DNA of 64,000 bases from NCBI RefSeq assembly GCF_902381825.1, contig NZ_LR698973.1, positions 1,695,358-1,759,357 on the forward strand, given 5' to 3'. The notes under the pieces are model-generated. The model was not told where the DNA came from and did not search any database. It was given only the letters and a program-made list of their open reading frames with translations. Source of the DNA: Pseudocoprococcus catus (GTDB lineage Bacteria > Bacillota > Clostridia > Lachnospirales > Lachnospiraceae). How positions within the stretch are numbered: position 1 is the stretch's first letter; each line of letters begins with the position of its first letter. A program made the translations under genes and the position numbers. Shown piece by piece: positions 25,775 to 35,687 of this stretch.

Positions 25775-27250
25775 ATGGATATTAATAATTATTTTTTACT
25801 TTTTCCGGTGCTTCTGCCGATCATTGCAGGCGTACTGCTGATGTTTATCAAGTTCGGGAAACGGGAGCATATGCAGTTGTATATACTTCTGATACTTGTT
25901 ATTGACCTGGCAAGCATTGGATGGATCGCACTGCAGCCAGAAGATACATTGACCTTAAGTCAGTTCTTCATTGCGGAAGGACTGCATGTATTTTTCCATG
26001 TGGATATGCTTTCAAAGATTTTTTCAGTGCTTATCGCATTTGTATGGCTGATGGTAGGCATTGCGTCTTTTGAGTATATGGCGCATGAGAAGAATGAACA
26101 GCGTTTTTATTGTTTTTACCTGGTTGTAGGCGGTGTCCTGTCGGCGCTTGCTTTTTCGGGTAATCTGCTGACAATGTATGTTTTTTATGAAATGATGACT
26201 TTGACATCTATGCCGCTTGTTATGCACAACCTGAGCCATGAAGCAATTATGGCAGGGTTGAAATATCTCTTTTATTCAGTAGCAGGTGCTTTTATGGTGC
26301 TTTTTGGATTTTTCCTGTTCAATGCAGAGGGAAGAGTACTGTATTTTGCACCGGGCGGTATTATTAATGAACCGAATCCGTCTGGTATCATGTTGTTTGC
26401 TGTTTTTCTGATGATTATCGGATTCGGCACAAAAGCAGGTATGTTCCCGATGCATGGATGGCTGCCGACAGCCCATCCGGTGGCTCCGGCTCCGGCCAGT
26501 GCCGTATTATCCGGTGTCATTACAAAAGCAGGTGTTCTTGGTATCATCCGATCGGTTTATTATGTGGCAGGGCCGGATATGATTAAAGGTACATGGGTGC
26601 AGTATACCTGGATTATTTTGTCTATCCTGACTATCTTTATGGGGTCCATGATGGCTTATAAGGAGAAGGTGCTGAAGAAACGTCTGGCTTACTCAACAGT
26701 CAGTCAGGTATCTTATATTCTGTTTGGCTTGTCGGTGATGCAGCCGATCGCTTTTGTGGGTGCGTTGATGCATGTGATTTTCCATTCGCTGGTCAAAAAT
26801 ACGCTTTTTGTATCCGCAGGTGCGATTATCTGTAAGACAGGAAAGACAAAGGTGCGTCAGCTTGTAGGAATCGGCAAGGAGATGCCGGTGACCATGTGGT
26901 GCTTTACACTTGTGTCTCTGACATTGATCGGTATTCCGCCGACAAGTGCATTTGTCAGTAAGTGGTATCTGATTTTCGGTGCATTGGATTCGGGTATTCC
27001 GGGACTTTCATGGGTTGGTCCGGTTGTCCTGCTGATCAGTGCATTATTGACAGCCGGTTATCTGCTGACGATTTCTATCAAAGCATTTTTCCCGGGAGAA
27101 GATTATGATTATACGAAACTTGTAAACCATGAACCGACATGGCGGATGCTGCTGCCGATGGTTGTGATGACAGCGTTGGCAGTTATTCTTGGCATCTGGC
27201 CGGCGGGTCTGATGAAAATATTTGCAGATATTGCTGCATCAGTACTTTAA
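25775..27250 (+). CDS. Antiporter-like membrane subunit 2 (MnhD/NuoM type)
   Basis: 491 residues from the ATG with AAGGAGGAAAAA upstream, 13 bases after subunit 1. Many membrane helices. Glu is in YVFYEMMTLTSMP and Lys in GFGTKAGMFPMHGWLPTAHP. The half-helix APAPASAVLSGVITKAG matches MrpD and MbhH closely, so this is the best candidate for the true MrpD counterpart. Confidence 0.9.
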   Translation: MDINNYFLLFPVLLPIIAGVLLMFIKFGKREHMQLYILLILVIDLASIGWIALQPEDTLTLSQFFIAEGLHVFFHVDMLSKIFSVLIAFVWLMVGIASFEYMAHEKNEQRFYCFYLVVGGVLSALAFSGNLLTMYVFYEMMTLTSMPLVMHNLSHEAIMAGLKYLFYSVAGAFMVLFGFFLFNAEGRVLYFAPGGIINEPNPSGIMLFAVFLMIIGFGTKAGMFPMHGWLPTAHPVAPAPASAVLSGVITKAGVLGIIRSVYYVAGPDMIKGTWVQYTWIILSILTIFMGSMMAYKEKVLKKRLAYSTVSQVSYILFGLSVMQPIAFVGALMHVIFHSLVKNTLFVSAGAIICKTGKTKVRQLVGIGKEMPVTMWCFTLVSLTLIGIPPTSAFVSKWYLIFGALDSGIPGLSWVGPVVLLISALLTAGYLLTISIKAFFPGEDYDYTKLVNHEPTWRMLLPMVVMTALAVILGIWPAGLMKIFADIAASVL

Positions 27251-27265
27251 GGGAGGAGAAGAAGT

Positions 27266-28741
27266 ATGCCATCTTATTTTATACTAGTACCGATTCTGCT
27301 GCCTGTGATCGTGGGTATTCTGCTGCTGATCTTTCCAATTGAGGATGCAAAGAAACGAAATATTTGTATTGAAATTGTGGTTGTTCTCAATACCATCCTT
27401 GTTCTGTGGCTTCTGACACACCGTCCGACAGAAAGCTTTTATATGTTCTCGCTGGGGGCACGTCTGCCGCTGACACTGAATATTGATGGTTTGTCCATGT
27501 TCTTCGGCGGTCTGGTGGCCTGTCTGTGGCCCTTGGCTTCATTATATGCCTTTGAATATATGAAGCATGAGGAACGTGTCAATACATTTATGGCTTTTTA
27601 TACGATTACATATGGTGTGACACTTGGCGTTGCTTTTGCAGGCAATATCATTACCATGTATCTCTTTTATGAATGCCTGACAATGGTGACATTGCCGTTG
27701 GTGATCCACACGATGACCCGAGAGGCCAGAAAGGCAACAAGACAATATCTGTATTACATGATTGGCGGTACGGCTTTTGCTTTTATAGCCATTGTGTTCT
27801 ATTCATTATTTTGCAATGATATTGCTTTTGTTCTTGGCGGCAATCTGAATCTTGCGGCCATCAGCAATCATATGGATATTGCGCTGTTGGTCTATGTCTT
27901 TGGCTTTTTCGGATTTGGTGTCAAAGCAGCGATTTTTCCGTTCCATGGATGGCTGCCTGCAGCCTCTGTGGCACCAACACCTGTAACAGCGCTGCTGCAT
28001 GCAGTTGCGGTTGTTAAGTCCGGTGCCTTTGCCATTATGCGTCTGACTTATTATTGCTTTGGTACAGAGACACTTCATGGCACCTGGGCCCAGGTTGTTG
28101 TTTTGATCGCAGCGCTGATCACGATCACTTATGGTTCTACACTGGGTGTCAGAGAAACACATTTCAAGCGAAGACTGGCTTATTCGACAATCAGTAACCT
28201 TTCCTATATTCTTCTGGCAGTAGCGACTATGTCACCATTAGGCCTGATCGCCGGTCTTAGTCATATGGCTGTTCATGCCATTATGAAGATCAGTGCTTTC
28301 TTCTGTGCCGGTGCAGTTATGCATCAGACTGAGAAGAATTATATCTATGAGCTGGATGGTCTGGGCTTTGAGATGCCGGTGACGTTTATGGCGTTGTTTA
28401 TCTCTGGTCTGTCGCTGATGGGCATGCCGCTTTTTGCGGGGTTTGTAAGTAAATGGAACATCGTTCATGCATTGCTTGAGCATGAATCGATGATTGGTTA
28501 TATCAGTGTACTTGTTTTGCTTTATTCGGGTCTGATGACGGGTATTTATATGCTGACGATTATCGTCCGTGCATGGTTCCCACATGTCGGTTATCATAAG
28601 GATCTGGTAGAAGAGTTCAGGGATCCGAACTGGCTGATGAAGGGACCGCTGGTTATCTTTTCCGTTTTAACAGTCGTGATTGGCTTTTATGCACAGCCGC
28701 TGCTTGATTTTATTCAGAAAATTGCTGTTGGCATTTATTAA
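27266..28741 (+). CDS. Antiporter-like membrane subunit 3 (NuoM/MnhD type)
   Basis: 491 residues, preceded by GGGAGGAGAAGAAGT. Glu is in YLFYECLTMVTLP and Lys in FGVKAAIFPFHGWLPAA. The half-helix differs from subunits 2 and 4 (VAPTPVTALLHAVAVVKSG), resembling NuoM more than MrpD. It follows subunit 2 by 15 bases and precedes subunit 4 by 15. Confidence 0.9.
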   Translation: MPSYFILVPILLPVIVGILLLIFPIEDAKKRNICIEIVVVLNTILVLWLLTHRPTESFYMFSLGARLPLTLNIDGLSMFFGGLVACLWPLASLYAFEYMKHEERVNTFMAFYTITYGVTLGVAFAGNIITMYLFYECLTMVTLPLVIHTMTREARKATRQYLYYMIGGTAFAFIAIVFYSLFCNDIAFVLGGNLNLAAISNHMDIALLVYVFGFFGFGVKAAIFPFHGWLPAASVAPTPVTALLHAVAVVKSGAFAIMRLTYYCFGTETLHGTWAQVVVLIAALITITYGSTLGVRETHFKRRLAYSTISNLSYILLAVATMSPLGLIAGLSHMAVHAIMKISAFFCAGAVMHQTEKNYIYELDGLGFEMPVTFMALFISGLSLMGMPLFAGFVSKWNIVHALLEHESMIGYISVLVLLYSGLMTGIYMLTIIVRAWFPHVGYHKDLVEEFRDPNWLMKGPLVIFSVLTVVIGFYAQPLLDFIQKIAVGIY

Positions 28742-28756
28742 CAGGAGGGACATAGA

Positions 28757-30880
28757 ATGATTGGTAATCCGATTTTATTGTTATTGGTTGTTGGTCCCAT
28801 GGCAGCAGCAGTCATTGGATATCTGATTGGACGGGTGAATAAGTCTGCCAGAGATTATTTCGCAGATGCAGTAACAATCCTCACTTTTCTGGCAATGGCC
28901 TTTTTCTTCCTGACATATAAAGAAGGCCAGGAAGTATCCCTTGTGGTCCCTGAGGTGTGCGGGATGGGACTTTCGTTCAAACTGGATGGCTTCAGGATTA
29001 TTTTTGCCTCTGTGACGGCATTTATGTGGATGATGACCACAATTTTTTCAAAAGAATATCTTGCACATGCAAGAAACAGAAACAGATACTATTTCTTCCT
29101 GCTGGTAACATTCGGCGCGACCATGGGTGTTTTCCTGTCGGATGATCTGTTTACAACCTTTGTTTTCTTTGAGATTATGTCCCTTGCTTCATATGTCTGT
29201 GTCATTCACGATGAGAAGAAAGAGACAATGTATGCAGGTGCTGTGTATCTTGCCGTTGCTGTCATTGGCGGTATGGTAACACTGATGGGTCTGCTGATGC
29301 TGTATCATGCGGCGGGAACACTGCAGTTAGATGCGCTGCTTTCGGTCTGTGAAGAGATTTTCCCGGAAAATGCCAGATGGCTCTATATTGCAGGCGGCTG
29401 TATCCTCTTTGGATTTGGCGCCAAAGCGGGTATGTATCCGCTTCATATATGGCTGCCGATGGCTCATCCTGTAGCACCGGCTCCGGCCAGTGCGCTGTTA
29501 TCGGGTATTATCACAAAGACAGGTATTTTCGGTGTGATTGTTATTTCCTCACGTATCTTTTTGCACAACGGATACTGGGGAATGGTCATTCTGCTGTTTG
29601 GTGTGATCACGATGATGCTGGGCGGTATTCTTGCAGTCTTTTCACTGGATCTTAAGCGGACCTTGGCCTGCTCATCCATGTCACAGCTTGGTTTTATTTT
29701 TGTAGGTATCGGTATGCAGGGACTTCTGGGTGAAGAGAATGCACTGGCAGTCCGTGGTACAATGCTGCATATGTTTAACCATTCCAATTTAAAGCTTGTG
29801 CTGTTTATGGCAGCCGGCGTGGTTGTTATGAATCTGCACAAATTGAATCTTAACGATATCAGGGGATTTGGACGTAAGAAACCATTGCTGCTCTATACAT
29901 TCCTGATGGGTTCTCTTGGTATTGGCGGTATTCCGCTTTTCAATGGTTATGTCAGCAAGACATTGATCCATGAGAGCATTGTGGAGTATATCGAGCTTCT
30001 GAAGGAAGGACATGGCGCAGCTACATTTGCCTTTGCATCCGGTGCAGGCACAGCGGCATTGTTTAAAGTGATCGAATGGCTCTTTATTATTACGGGTGCC
30101 ATGACGGTTGCTTACATGACAAAGCTGTTTATTGTTCTTTTTGTAGAGAAGAACAGTGATCCGGAGATTCAGAAGAAGTATGAAGCAAAGACGAATTACT
30201 GCAATAAAGTGACAGCTGCTGTTCTTGCGATCACAGCAACCATTCTGCCAATTCTCGGTGTGCTGCCGACAATGACACTTGATAAGCTGGCTGATATGGG
30301 TCAGGGATTTATGTTTGGTGTTTCACCGCATCATGCCGTTCATTATTTCTCACTGGTGAATTTGAAGGGCGGTCTTTATTCTATTGTTATTGGTGCACTG
30401 ATTTATGTTGTGATCATCCGAGGATGGATGATGGTGAAGATGAAGACCGGTACAGTTGTTTATGTGAATCGTTGGCCGGAACGTCTGGATTTGCTGGAAC
30501 TGGTATATTATCCGATCGTGATGATTATTTTGCCGAATGTGGCAGCATTCATCTGCAGATGTATGGATTTCATGATGGATGGTCTCATCCTGCTGGCAAG
30601 AAAGACGACGCATCGTCAGCTTCATGGAGGCAAGAATCCGCCGAAAGGATACAGAGTGTCCTTCTGGCTGGGTGGCATATTCAATACAGTGACTTTGTGG
30701 CTGAATAAGACAATTTATAAGAAACATCCGTTAAAGAGAGATTATGTGCTTCGGTTTGCGGAAAAAGAAAGAGTTTTCAAAGATGCCAACAAGATTATTG
30801 TTGCAAGTGTATCCTTCAGTTTGCTCATGTTCGGTATTGGCATCATCATTACAGTTTTATATTTGTTCATGGTAAGATAA
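28757..30880 (+). CDS. Antiporter-like membrane subunit 4, extended C-terminus (NuoL/HyfB/MrpA-N type)
   Basis: 707 residues, preceded by CAGGAGGGACATAGA. The core carries Glu in FVFFEIMSLASYV and Lys in FGAKAGMYPLHIWLPMAHP. After about residue 480 an extra ~220-residue region holds further membrane segments, a charged loop (KKHPLKRDYVLRFAEKERVF) and a last hydrophobic helix, recalling the long C-terminal helices of NuoL and HyfB. Last gene of the operon; no redox subunit follows. Confidence 0.9.
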   Translation: MIGNPILLLLVVGPMAAAVIGYLIGRVNKSARDYFADAVTILTFLAMAFFFLTYKEGQEVSLVVPEVCGMGLSFKLDGFRIIFASVTAFMWMMTTIFSKEYLAHARNRNRYYFFLLVTFGATMGVFLSDDLFTTFVFFEIMSLASYVCVIHDEKKETMYAGAVYLAVAVIGGMVTLMGLLMLYHAAGTLQLDALLSVCEEIFPENARWLYIAGGCILFGFGAKAGMYPLHIWLPMAHPVAPAPASALLSGIITKTGIFGVIVISSRIFLHNGYWGMVILLFGVITMMLGGILAVFSLDLKRTLACSSMSQLGFIFVGIGMQGLLGEENALAVRGTMLHMFNHSNLKLVLFMAAGVVVMNLHKLNLNDIRGFGRKKPLLLYTFLMGSLGIGGIPLFNGYVSKTLIHESIVEYIELLKEGHGAATFAFASGAGTAALFKVIEWLFIITGAMTVAYMTKLFIVLFVEKNSDPEIQKKYEAKTNYCNKVTAAVLAITATILPILGVLPTMTLDKLADMGQGFMFGVSPHHAVHYFSLVNLKGGLYSIVIGALIYVVIIRGWMMVKMKTGTVVYVNRWPERLDLLELVYYPIVMIILPNVAAFICRCMDFMMDGLILLARKTTHRQLHGGKNPPKGYRVSFWLGGIFNTVTLWLNKTIYKKHPLKRDYVLRFAEKERVFKDANKIIVASVSFSLLMFGIGIIITVLYLFMVR

Positions 30881-30896
30881 GGATGCCGGAACACAG

Positions 30897-30925
30897 AAAT
30901 ACAGTCTTTCGAGGCTGTATTTTTG
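30897..30925 (+). terminator. Terminator of the antiporter operon
   Basis: AAATACAG (30897-30904) pairs with CTGTATTT (30915-30922), followed by T. The loop is ten bases. Confidence 0.8.
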
Positions 30926-31093
30926 TATAAAAATCTAAGCACATATGTAAATACTGCTATCAGCAGAGTGTAAATTGCAGGTAAATTTTTGGCGAACAAA
31001 AACAAAACATGTGTTTGAAACACTAAATACTTCTTTCTTTTTACTGTCAAATGCGGTATAATGAAAAGCAGTAAAAAACGGAGGAAAGCGGAT

Positions 31094-32302
31094 ATGCCAG
31101 AGAAGGATAATACCGGAATGGGAGAACGGATCCAGTCAATGGTTGAGGATGCGGTGGCTTCCATGGATTTTGAGCAGCTGAACAGGAACATCACAGGCTC
31201 CATACAGTCGGTCTTTGAAGAATTGAATATACAGATGCCACAGGGAACAGAACAGAAAGGCAGCAGGGCTTCGAATGTGAGGTATCATTATGGCACGGAG
31301 AAGGCGGGAAAACGGGCAGTGGCCAGATATGTCAAGAATCCGCCGGGAACGGTGACTGGGCCTGTCTGTACTGCTCTGGGAAGTGTGTTTACAGGAATAT
31401 TTGGGCTTGCCGCCCTTGTGATGTTTGCTGTTCAGAGTGCTGTTCCAAGTGCAGGACTTGCTATGGCAGGGCATATCACTTTGTCCGTTACTATTCCTCT
31501 GACGATTGTGTCGGCGGTTGTGATGGCGAAGGGTATCTCTCTTGTCGGAAGGGTTCGACGGTTCCGAAGATATACGAAGCTGATCGGTGAGAGAACCTAT
31601 TGTCAGGTGAAGGAACTGGCGTCGGCCGTTGGGAAGAATGAGAAGTTTGTTGTCAGGGATATTCAGAAGCTGATTGAGAATCGGGCTTTTATGAATGGAC
31701 ATCTGGATGCGCAGAACACCTGTCTGATGCTGGATGATGCCACTTACAAGCAGTATCTTGAGACTCAGGAGGCTTACAGGCAGAGGTCGCTGGAAGAGCA
31801 GGAGAGAAAGCAGGCGGACAGAAGTATTTTTGCATCGGATGGTATAGAGAATCCTGAACTTGTCCGGGCCATGGAGGAGGGCAGCCGTTATATCGAAGCA
31901 ATCCGCAGAGCCAACGATGCCATACCGGGAGAGGAGATATCTGAGAAGCTATACAGACTGGAGGCACTGATTAAGAAGATTTTTGAAGTGCTGAAACAGA
32001 AGCCGGAACAATTGCCGAAGCTTCGCAAGTTTATGCAGTATTATATGCCGACAACGCTGAAGCTTGTGCAGACCTATCAGGAACTGGATGCACAGCCCAC
32101 AGAGGGGGAGAATATCCGTCAGTCGAAGGCAGAAATAGAGAAGACACTGGACACTATTAATCTGGCCTATGAGAAATTGCTGGACAGCTTTTTCGAGGAT
32201 GCAGCCATGGACATCCGATCGGACATTACCGTTCTTGAGACGATGCTGGCACAGGAAGGATTGACCAGAAATCACTTTGAGAATCAATCAGGGGGAGAAT
32301 AG
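31094..32302 (+). CDS. xpaC: XpaC-like protein (5-bromo-4-chloroindolyl phosphate hydrolysis family)
   Basis: 402 residues from the ATG after CGGAGGAAAGCGGAT; an earlier ATG (31061) has a poorer site. Two membrane segments (residues about 95-118 and 125-150) separate an N-terminal polar region from a long helical C-terminal part. This is the organisation of XpaC, and the partner TelA gene starts 2 bases after its stop, as in the Bacillus xpaC-yaaN pair. The biochemical role is unknown; the pair is associated with resistance to tellurite and envelope stress. A TATAAT box lies at about 31055. Confidence 0.8.
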   Translation: MPEKDNTGMGERIQSMVEDAVASMDFEQLNRNITGSIQSVFEELNIQMPQGTEQKGSRASNVRYHYGTEKAGKRAVARYVKNPPGTVTGPVCTALGSVFTGIFGLAALVMFAVQSAVPSAGLAMAGHITLSVTIPLTIVSAVVMAKGISLVGRVRRFRRYTKLIGERTYCQVKELASAVGKNEKFVVRDIQKLIENRAFMNGHLDAQNTCLMLDDATYKQYLETQEAYRQRSLEEQERKQADRSIFASDGIENPELVRAMEEGSRYIEAIRRANDAIPGEEISEKLYRLEALIKKIFEVLKQKPEQLPKLRKFMQYYMPTTLKLVQTYQELDAQPTEGENIRQSKAEIEKTLDTINLAYEKLLDSFFEDAAMDIRSDITVLETMLAQEGLTRNHFENQSGGE

Positions 32303-32304
32303 CC

Positions 32305-33462
32305 ATGAGTGAGATTAAATTGGAAGAGACACCGACATTGACATTTGAGCCTTTTAAGGAGGAATCGCAGCTGCCGGTTGAGGAGCCGCAGAAGCAGATG
32401 GCGGAAGCAGCGCCGGCTTTGGATGATAGTATGCTGAGCGATGAAGAAAAGCAGATGGTGAAGAATTTTGCAGCGCAGATTGATATTGCCAATTCAGCCC
32501 AGGTGCTGCAGTATGGTGCCGGTGCACAGCAGAAAGTAGCCAGTTTTTCAGAAAAGGCACTGGAGAATGTGAGGACGAAAGACCTTGGTGAAGTGGGTGA
32601 TATGATCACAGGCGTTGTCACTGAATTGAAGAATTTTGATGCGGGTGAAGAAGAGAAAGGCCTTTTTGGATTCTTCAAGAAGAATGTGGACAAACTGACA
32701 ACGATGAAGACAAAATACCAGAAGGCTGAGACAAATGTGAATCATATTGTGGAGGCCCTTGAGCAGCATCAGGTGACATTGATGAAAGATGTTGCAACGT
32801 TGGATCAGCTGTATGAGCTGAATAAGACATATTACAAGGAACTGACAATGTACATCCTTGCCGGTAAGCAGAAGCTGAATCAGGTCGAGAATGTGGATAT
32901 TCCTGCACTGGCGGCGAAGGCACAGGCTTCAGGACTTCCTGAGGATGCACAGGCAGTCAGTGATCTGACGGCGTTAGCGAACCGCTTTGAGAAGAAGCTG
33001 CATGATCTCGAATTGACAAGAACAATTGCCATGCAGATGGCGCCTCAGATCCGGCTTGTACAGAACAATGATACAATGATGTCTGATAAGATACAGTCGA
33101 CCATTGTCAATACGATTCCGTTGTGGAAGAGTCAGATGGTGATTGCACTGGGGGTTGCACATTCTGAGCAGGCGGCTAAGGTTCAGCGGGAAGTGTCTGA
33201 TTTCACTAATGAGATGCTGAAAAAGAACGCGGAGCGATTGAAGACAGTATCTGTGAATGTTGCAAAGGAATCCGAAAGAGGTATTGTTGACATAGAAACG
33301 TTACAGACGACAAATGAACAGCTGATCAGTACATTGGATGAAGTGCTTCAGATTCAGAAAGACGGCAGAGCAAAACGCCAGGCAGCTGAGGTTGAACTTC
33401 AGAAGATTGAGGGCGATTTAAAGGCGAAGCTGCTTTCCATGAGAAGTTCCGTGCAGGGATAG
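32305..33462 (+). CDS. telA: TelA-like toxic anion resistance protein
   Basis: 385 residues, highly helical with predicted coiled coils. The family pattern LFGFFKKNVDKLTTMKTKYQ-like region is in the middle, and QTTNEQLISTLDEVLQIQKDG is near the end. It is soluble, with no signal peptide. It is coupled to xpaC with a 2-base gap. TelA homologues are linked to tellurite or bacitracin tolerance, with unknown mechanism. Confidence 0.88.
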   Translation: MSEIKLEETPTLTFEPFKEESQLPVEEPQKQMAEAAPALDDSMLSDEEKQMVKNFAAQIDIANSAQVLQYGAGAQQKVASFSEKALENVRTKDLGEVGDMITGVVTELKNFDAGEEEKGLFGFFKKNVDKLTTMKTKYQKAETNVNHIVEALEQHQVTLMKDVATLDQLYELNKTYYKELTMYILAGKQKLNQVENVDIPALAAKAQASGLPEDAQAVSDLTALANRFEKKLHDLELTRTIAMQMAPQIRLVQNNDTMMSDKIQSTIVNTIPLWKSQMVIALGVAHSEQAAKVQREVSDFTNEMLKKNAERLKTVSVNVAKESERGIVDIETLQTTNEQLISTLDEVLQIQKDGRAKRQAAEVELQKIEGDLKAKLLSMRSSVQG

Positions 33463-33584
33463 CAGATAGTGCGTTTCAGGCTTTCAGGTGATCGGCACAG
33501 TGTATAACAGGGCAGTTTTGGACATCAGAGCTGTCCTGTTCTGATAAAACCAGACAGACGTTATATGAGGCGAAGGGGGCTGTT

Positions 33585-34637
33585 ATGACAGAAGAAGTAT
33601 ACAAAGAAGCGGCACAGAATGTGACAGCCTGGTACAGGCAGTATGGTCGTGATCTGCCATGGCGTCGGACAGGCAATCCATATCATATATGGATCAGTGA
33701 GATCATGCTGCAGCAGACGCAGGTGGATACGGTCAAGCCGTATTACGAACGTTTTATTGAAGCGTTGCCGACGGTGGAAGACCTGGCCGGGGCAGATGAG
33801 CAGCGTGTTTTCAAATTGTGGGAAGGGTTAGGCTATTACAGGCGGGCATCACATTTGAAGGAAGCTGCATCCATGATTGTGAATGAATATCATGGCCGTT
33901 TTCCTGAGACATATGAGGAACTGCTGAAGCTAAAGGGCGTCGGTATGTATACAGCAAGCGCCATTGCCAGTATTGCTTTTGGCATTCCGAAGGGCGTTGT
34001 GGACGGCAATACACTGAGAATTGTTGCCAGATTGTTTAACCGGGAGGACAACATAGCGCTTCAGAAGACGAAGAATGCTTTTGGGGAGATTATGGATGCC
34101 ATGATCCGTTATGCGGAGCCCTCTGACTTTAATCAGGGGATGATGGATCTTGGTGCAATGATCTGTACCCCATCAAAGCCATCCTGTGATGAATGTCCGG
34201 TGGCTTCATTATGTCAGTCAAGAGAATGTCAGACAGTTCTGCGGCTTCCGGTCAACAATAAGGTTGTGAATAAAAGTATTCTGGAGTATATGACAGTTGT
34301 CATCAGAGATGGAGACCGGTATTTCATGGTACAGAATGAGCAGGGACTGCTGCAGCATTTGTATGGTTTTGCCCAGTATGGCTGTGATATGCCGTCAGAA
34401 TTTGAGAAGGCCTTTTATGATGATTATGGCGTGAAGATACGGCTGACACAGTATATCAGTGATATTAAGCATGTCTTTACACACAGAGAATGGCGGATGC
34501 ATGTATACGGCGGTGAAGTTGTCGGTCCGGCCACCAGGCCTATGAGAGATTTTTACAAGCTTGAAGAAATTGAGCAGCTGCCGGTTTCAACGGCACATTT
34601 AAAAGTATTAAAAGCTTATTTGAAGGTACTGCAGTGA
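33585..34637 (+). CDS. mutY: A/G-specific adenine DNA glycosylase
   Basis: 350 residues, normal MutY length. HhH-GPD glycosylase domain with SEIMLQQTQVDTVKPYYERF, LKGVGMYTASAIASIAFG and VDGNTLRIVARLF (catalytic Asp in VDGN). A [4Fe-4S] loop of four Cys at about residues 194, 201, 204 and 210 (C-x6-C-x2-C-x5-C) and a C-terminal Nudix-like domain that recognises 8-oxoguanine. It removes adenine mispaired with 8-oxoguanine. AAGGGGGCTGTT precedes the ATG. Confidence 0.95.
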   Translation: MTEEVYKEAAQNVTAWYRQYGRDLPWRRTGNPYHIWISEIMLQQTQVDTVKPYYERFIEALPTVEDLAGADEQRVFKLWEGLGYYRRASHLKEAASMIVNEYHGRFPETYEELLKLKGVGMYTASAIASIAFGIPKGVVDGNTLRIVARLFNREDNIALQKTKNAFGEIMDAMIRYAEPSDFNQGMMDLGAMICTPSKPSCDECPVASLCQSRECQTVLRLPVNNKVVNKSILEYMTVVIRDGDRYFMVQNEQGLLQHLYGFAQYGCDMPSEFEKAFYDDYGVKIRLTQYISDIKHVFTHREWRMHVYGGEVVGPATRPMRDFYKLEEIEQLPVSTAHLKVLKAYLKVLQ

Positions 34638-34661
34638 TTGATTTTCTGAAGGAGGGCTGCA

Positions 34662-35672
34662 ATGAATATTCGTGAAGAGAGAGAAGCATGGGAAAGGGCG
34701 TATCTGAGTCCTTATGCATCCAGAAGCAGCGAAACACGCGGAAGAGACCGGGAAGAACAAAAGTGTGATATACGGCCTGAATATCAGAGGGACAGAGACA
34801 GAATCCTTCATTCCAAGGCTTTCAGACGAATGAAGCATAAGACACAGGTTTTTCTTGCCCCAAGGGGTGACCATTACAGAACAAGGCTTACGCATACATT
34901 GGAGGTATCCCAGACTGCAAGAACGATAGCAAGGGCATTAAGACTCAATGAAGATTTGACGGAAGCCATTGCACTGGGGCACGATCTGGGTCATGCACCT
35001 TTTGGTCATGCCGGTGAAGCGGTTCTGAATGAGATATGTCCGGAGGGATTTAAGCATTACATACAAAGTGTCCGCGTTGTAGAAGTTCTGGAGAAGAACG
35101 GACAGGGACTGAACCTGACGAAAGAAGTCAGAGATGGGATGATGAATCATTCTACATCCAGAATGCCTAAAACGCTGGAGGGCAAGATTGTGAGACTGTC
35201 TGACAAGATTGCTTATATCAACCATGATATTGATGATGCAATCAGAGGAAGAATTATCACAGAGGAAGAGCTGCCGGACAGGTATACGGATGTTCTGGGA
35301 CATGATTCGAAGGAAAGACTGAATACATTGATCCACGATGTGATCGACAACAGTATGGATCAGCCGGATATTTTGATGTCATCGCATGTGGAAGAGGCGA
35401 TGCTTGGCATGCGCCGATATATGTTCGACCATGTGTACACGAATCCGAAAGCTAAGAATCAGGAGACAAAAGCTCAGAATCTGCTGAGAGAATTATATGA
35501 ATATTATATGAAATATACAGAACAGATGCCGGAGGAATACAGGCGATTGATTACAGACGGGCGATGCTCCAGGGAACGGGCTGTGTGTGATTATCTGTCG
35601 GGAATGACGGATCAGTATACAATTGAAACGTATGAGGAACTTTATATTCCGAAGGCATGGAAGATATACTAG
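34662..35672 (+). CDS. dgt: dGTP triphosphohydrolase-like HD protein
   Basis: 336 residues, the short form found in Firmicutes. HD motifs: RLTHTLEVSQTARTIAR, LGHDLGHAPFGHAGE and KIAYINHDIDDA. Such enzymes hydrolyse dNTPs to nucleoside and triphosphate. It stands directly upstream of dnaG with 15 bases between, and with rpoD forms the replication/transcription block typical of Clostridia. AAGGAGGGCTGCA precedes the ATG. Confidence 0.9.
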   Translation: MNIREEREAWERAYLSPYASRSSETRGRDREEQKCDIRPEYQRDRDRILHSKAFRRMKHKTQVFLAPRGDHYRTRLTHTLEVSQTARTIARALRLNEDLTEAIALGHDLGHAPFGHAGEAVLNEICPEGFKHYIQSVRVVEVLEKNGQGLNLTKEVRDGMMNHSTSRMPKTLEGKIVRLSDKIAYINHDIDDAIRGRIITEEELPDRYTDVLGHDSKERLNTLIHDVIDNSMDQPDILMSSHVEEAMLGMRRYMFDHVYTNPKAKNQETKAQNLLRELYEYYMKYTEQMPEEYRRLITDGRCSRERAVCDYLSGMTDQYTIETYEELYIPKAWKIY

Positions 35673-35687
35673 AAGGATGTGACAGGT

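Noticed and set aside
21568..30880. Hydrogenase or complex I operon
   Set aside because: Only membrane subunits are present; no NiFe, NuoB/C/D/I or ferredoxin-like gene is found between 21.5 and 31 kb.
33483..33560. Hairpin AACAGGGCAG with CTGTCCTGTT between telA and mutY as a terminator
   Set aside because: No T-run follows on either strand and the loop is long; evidence too weak to list.
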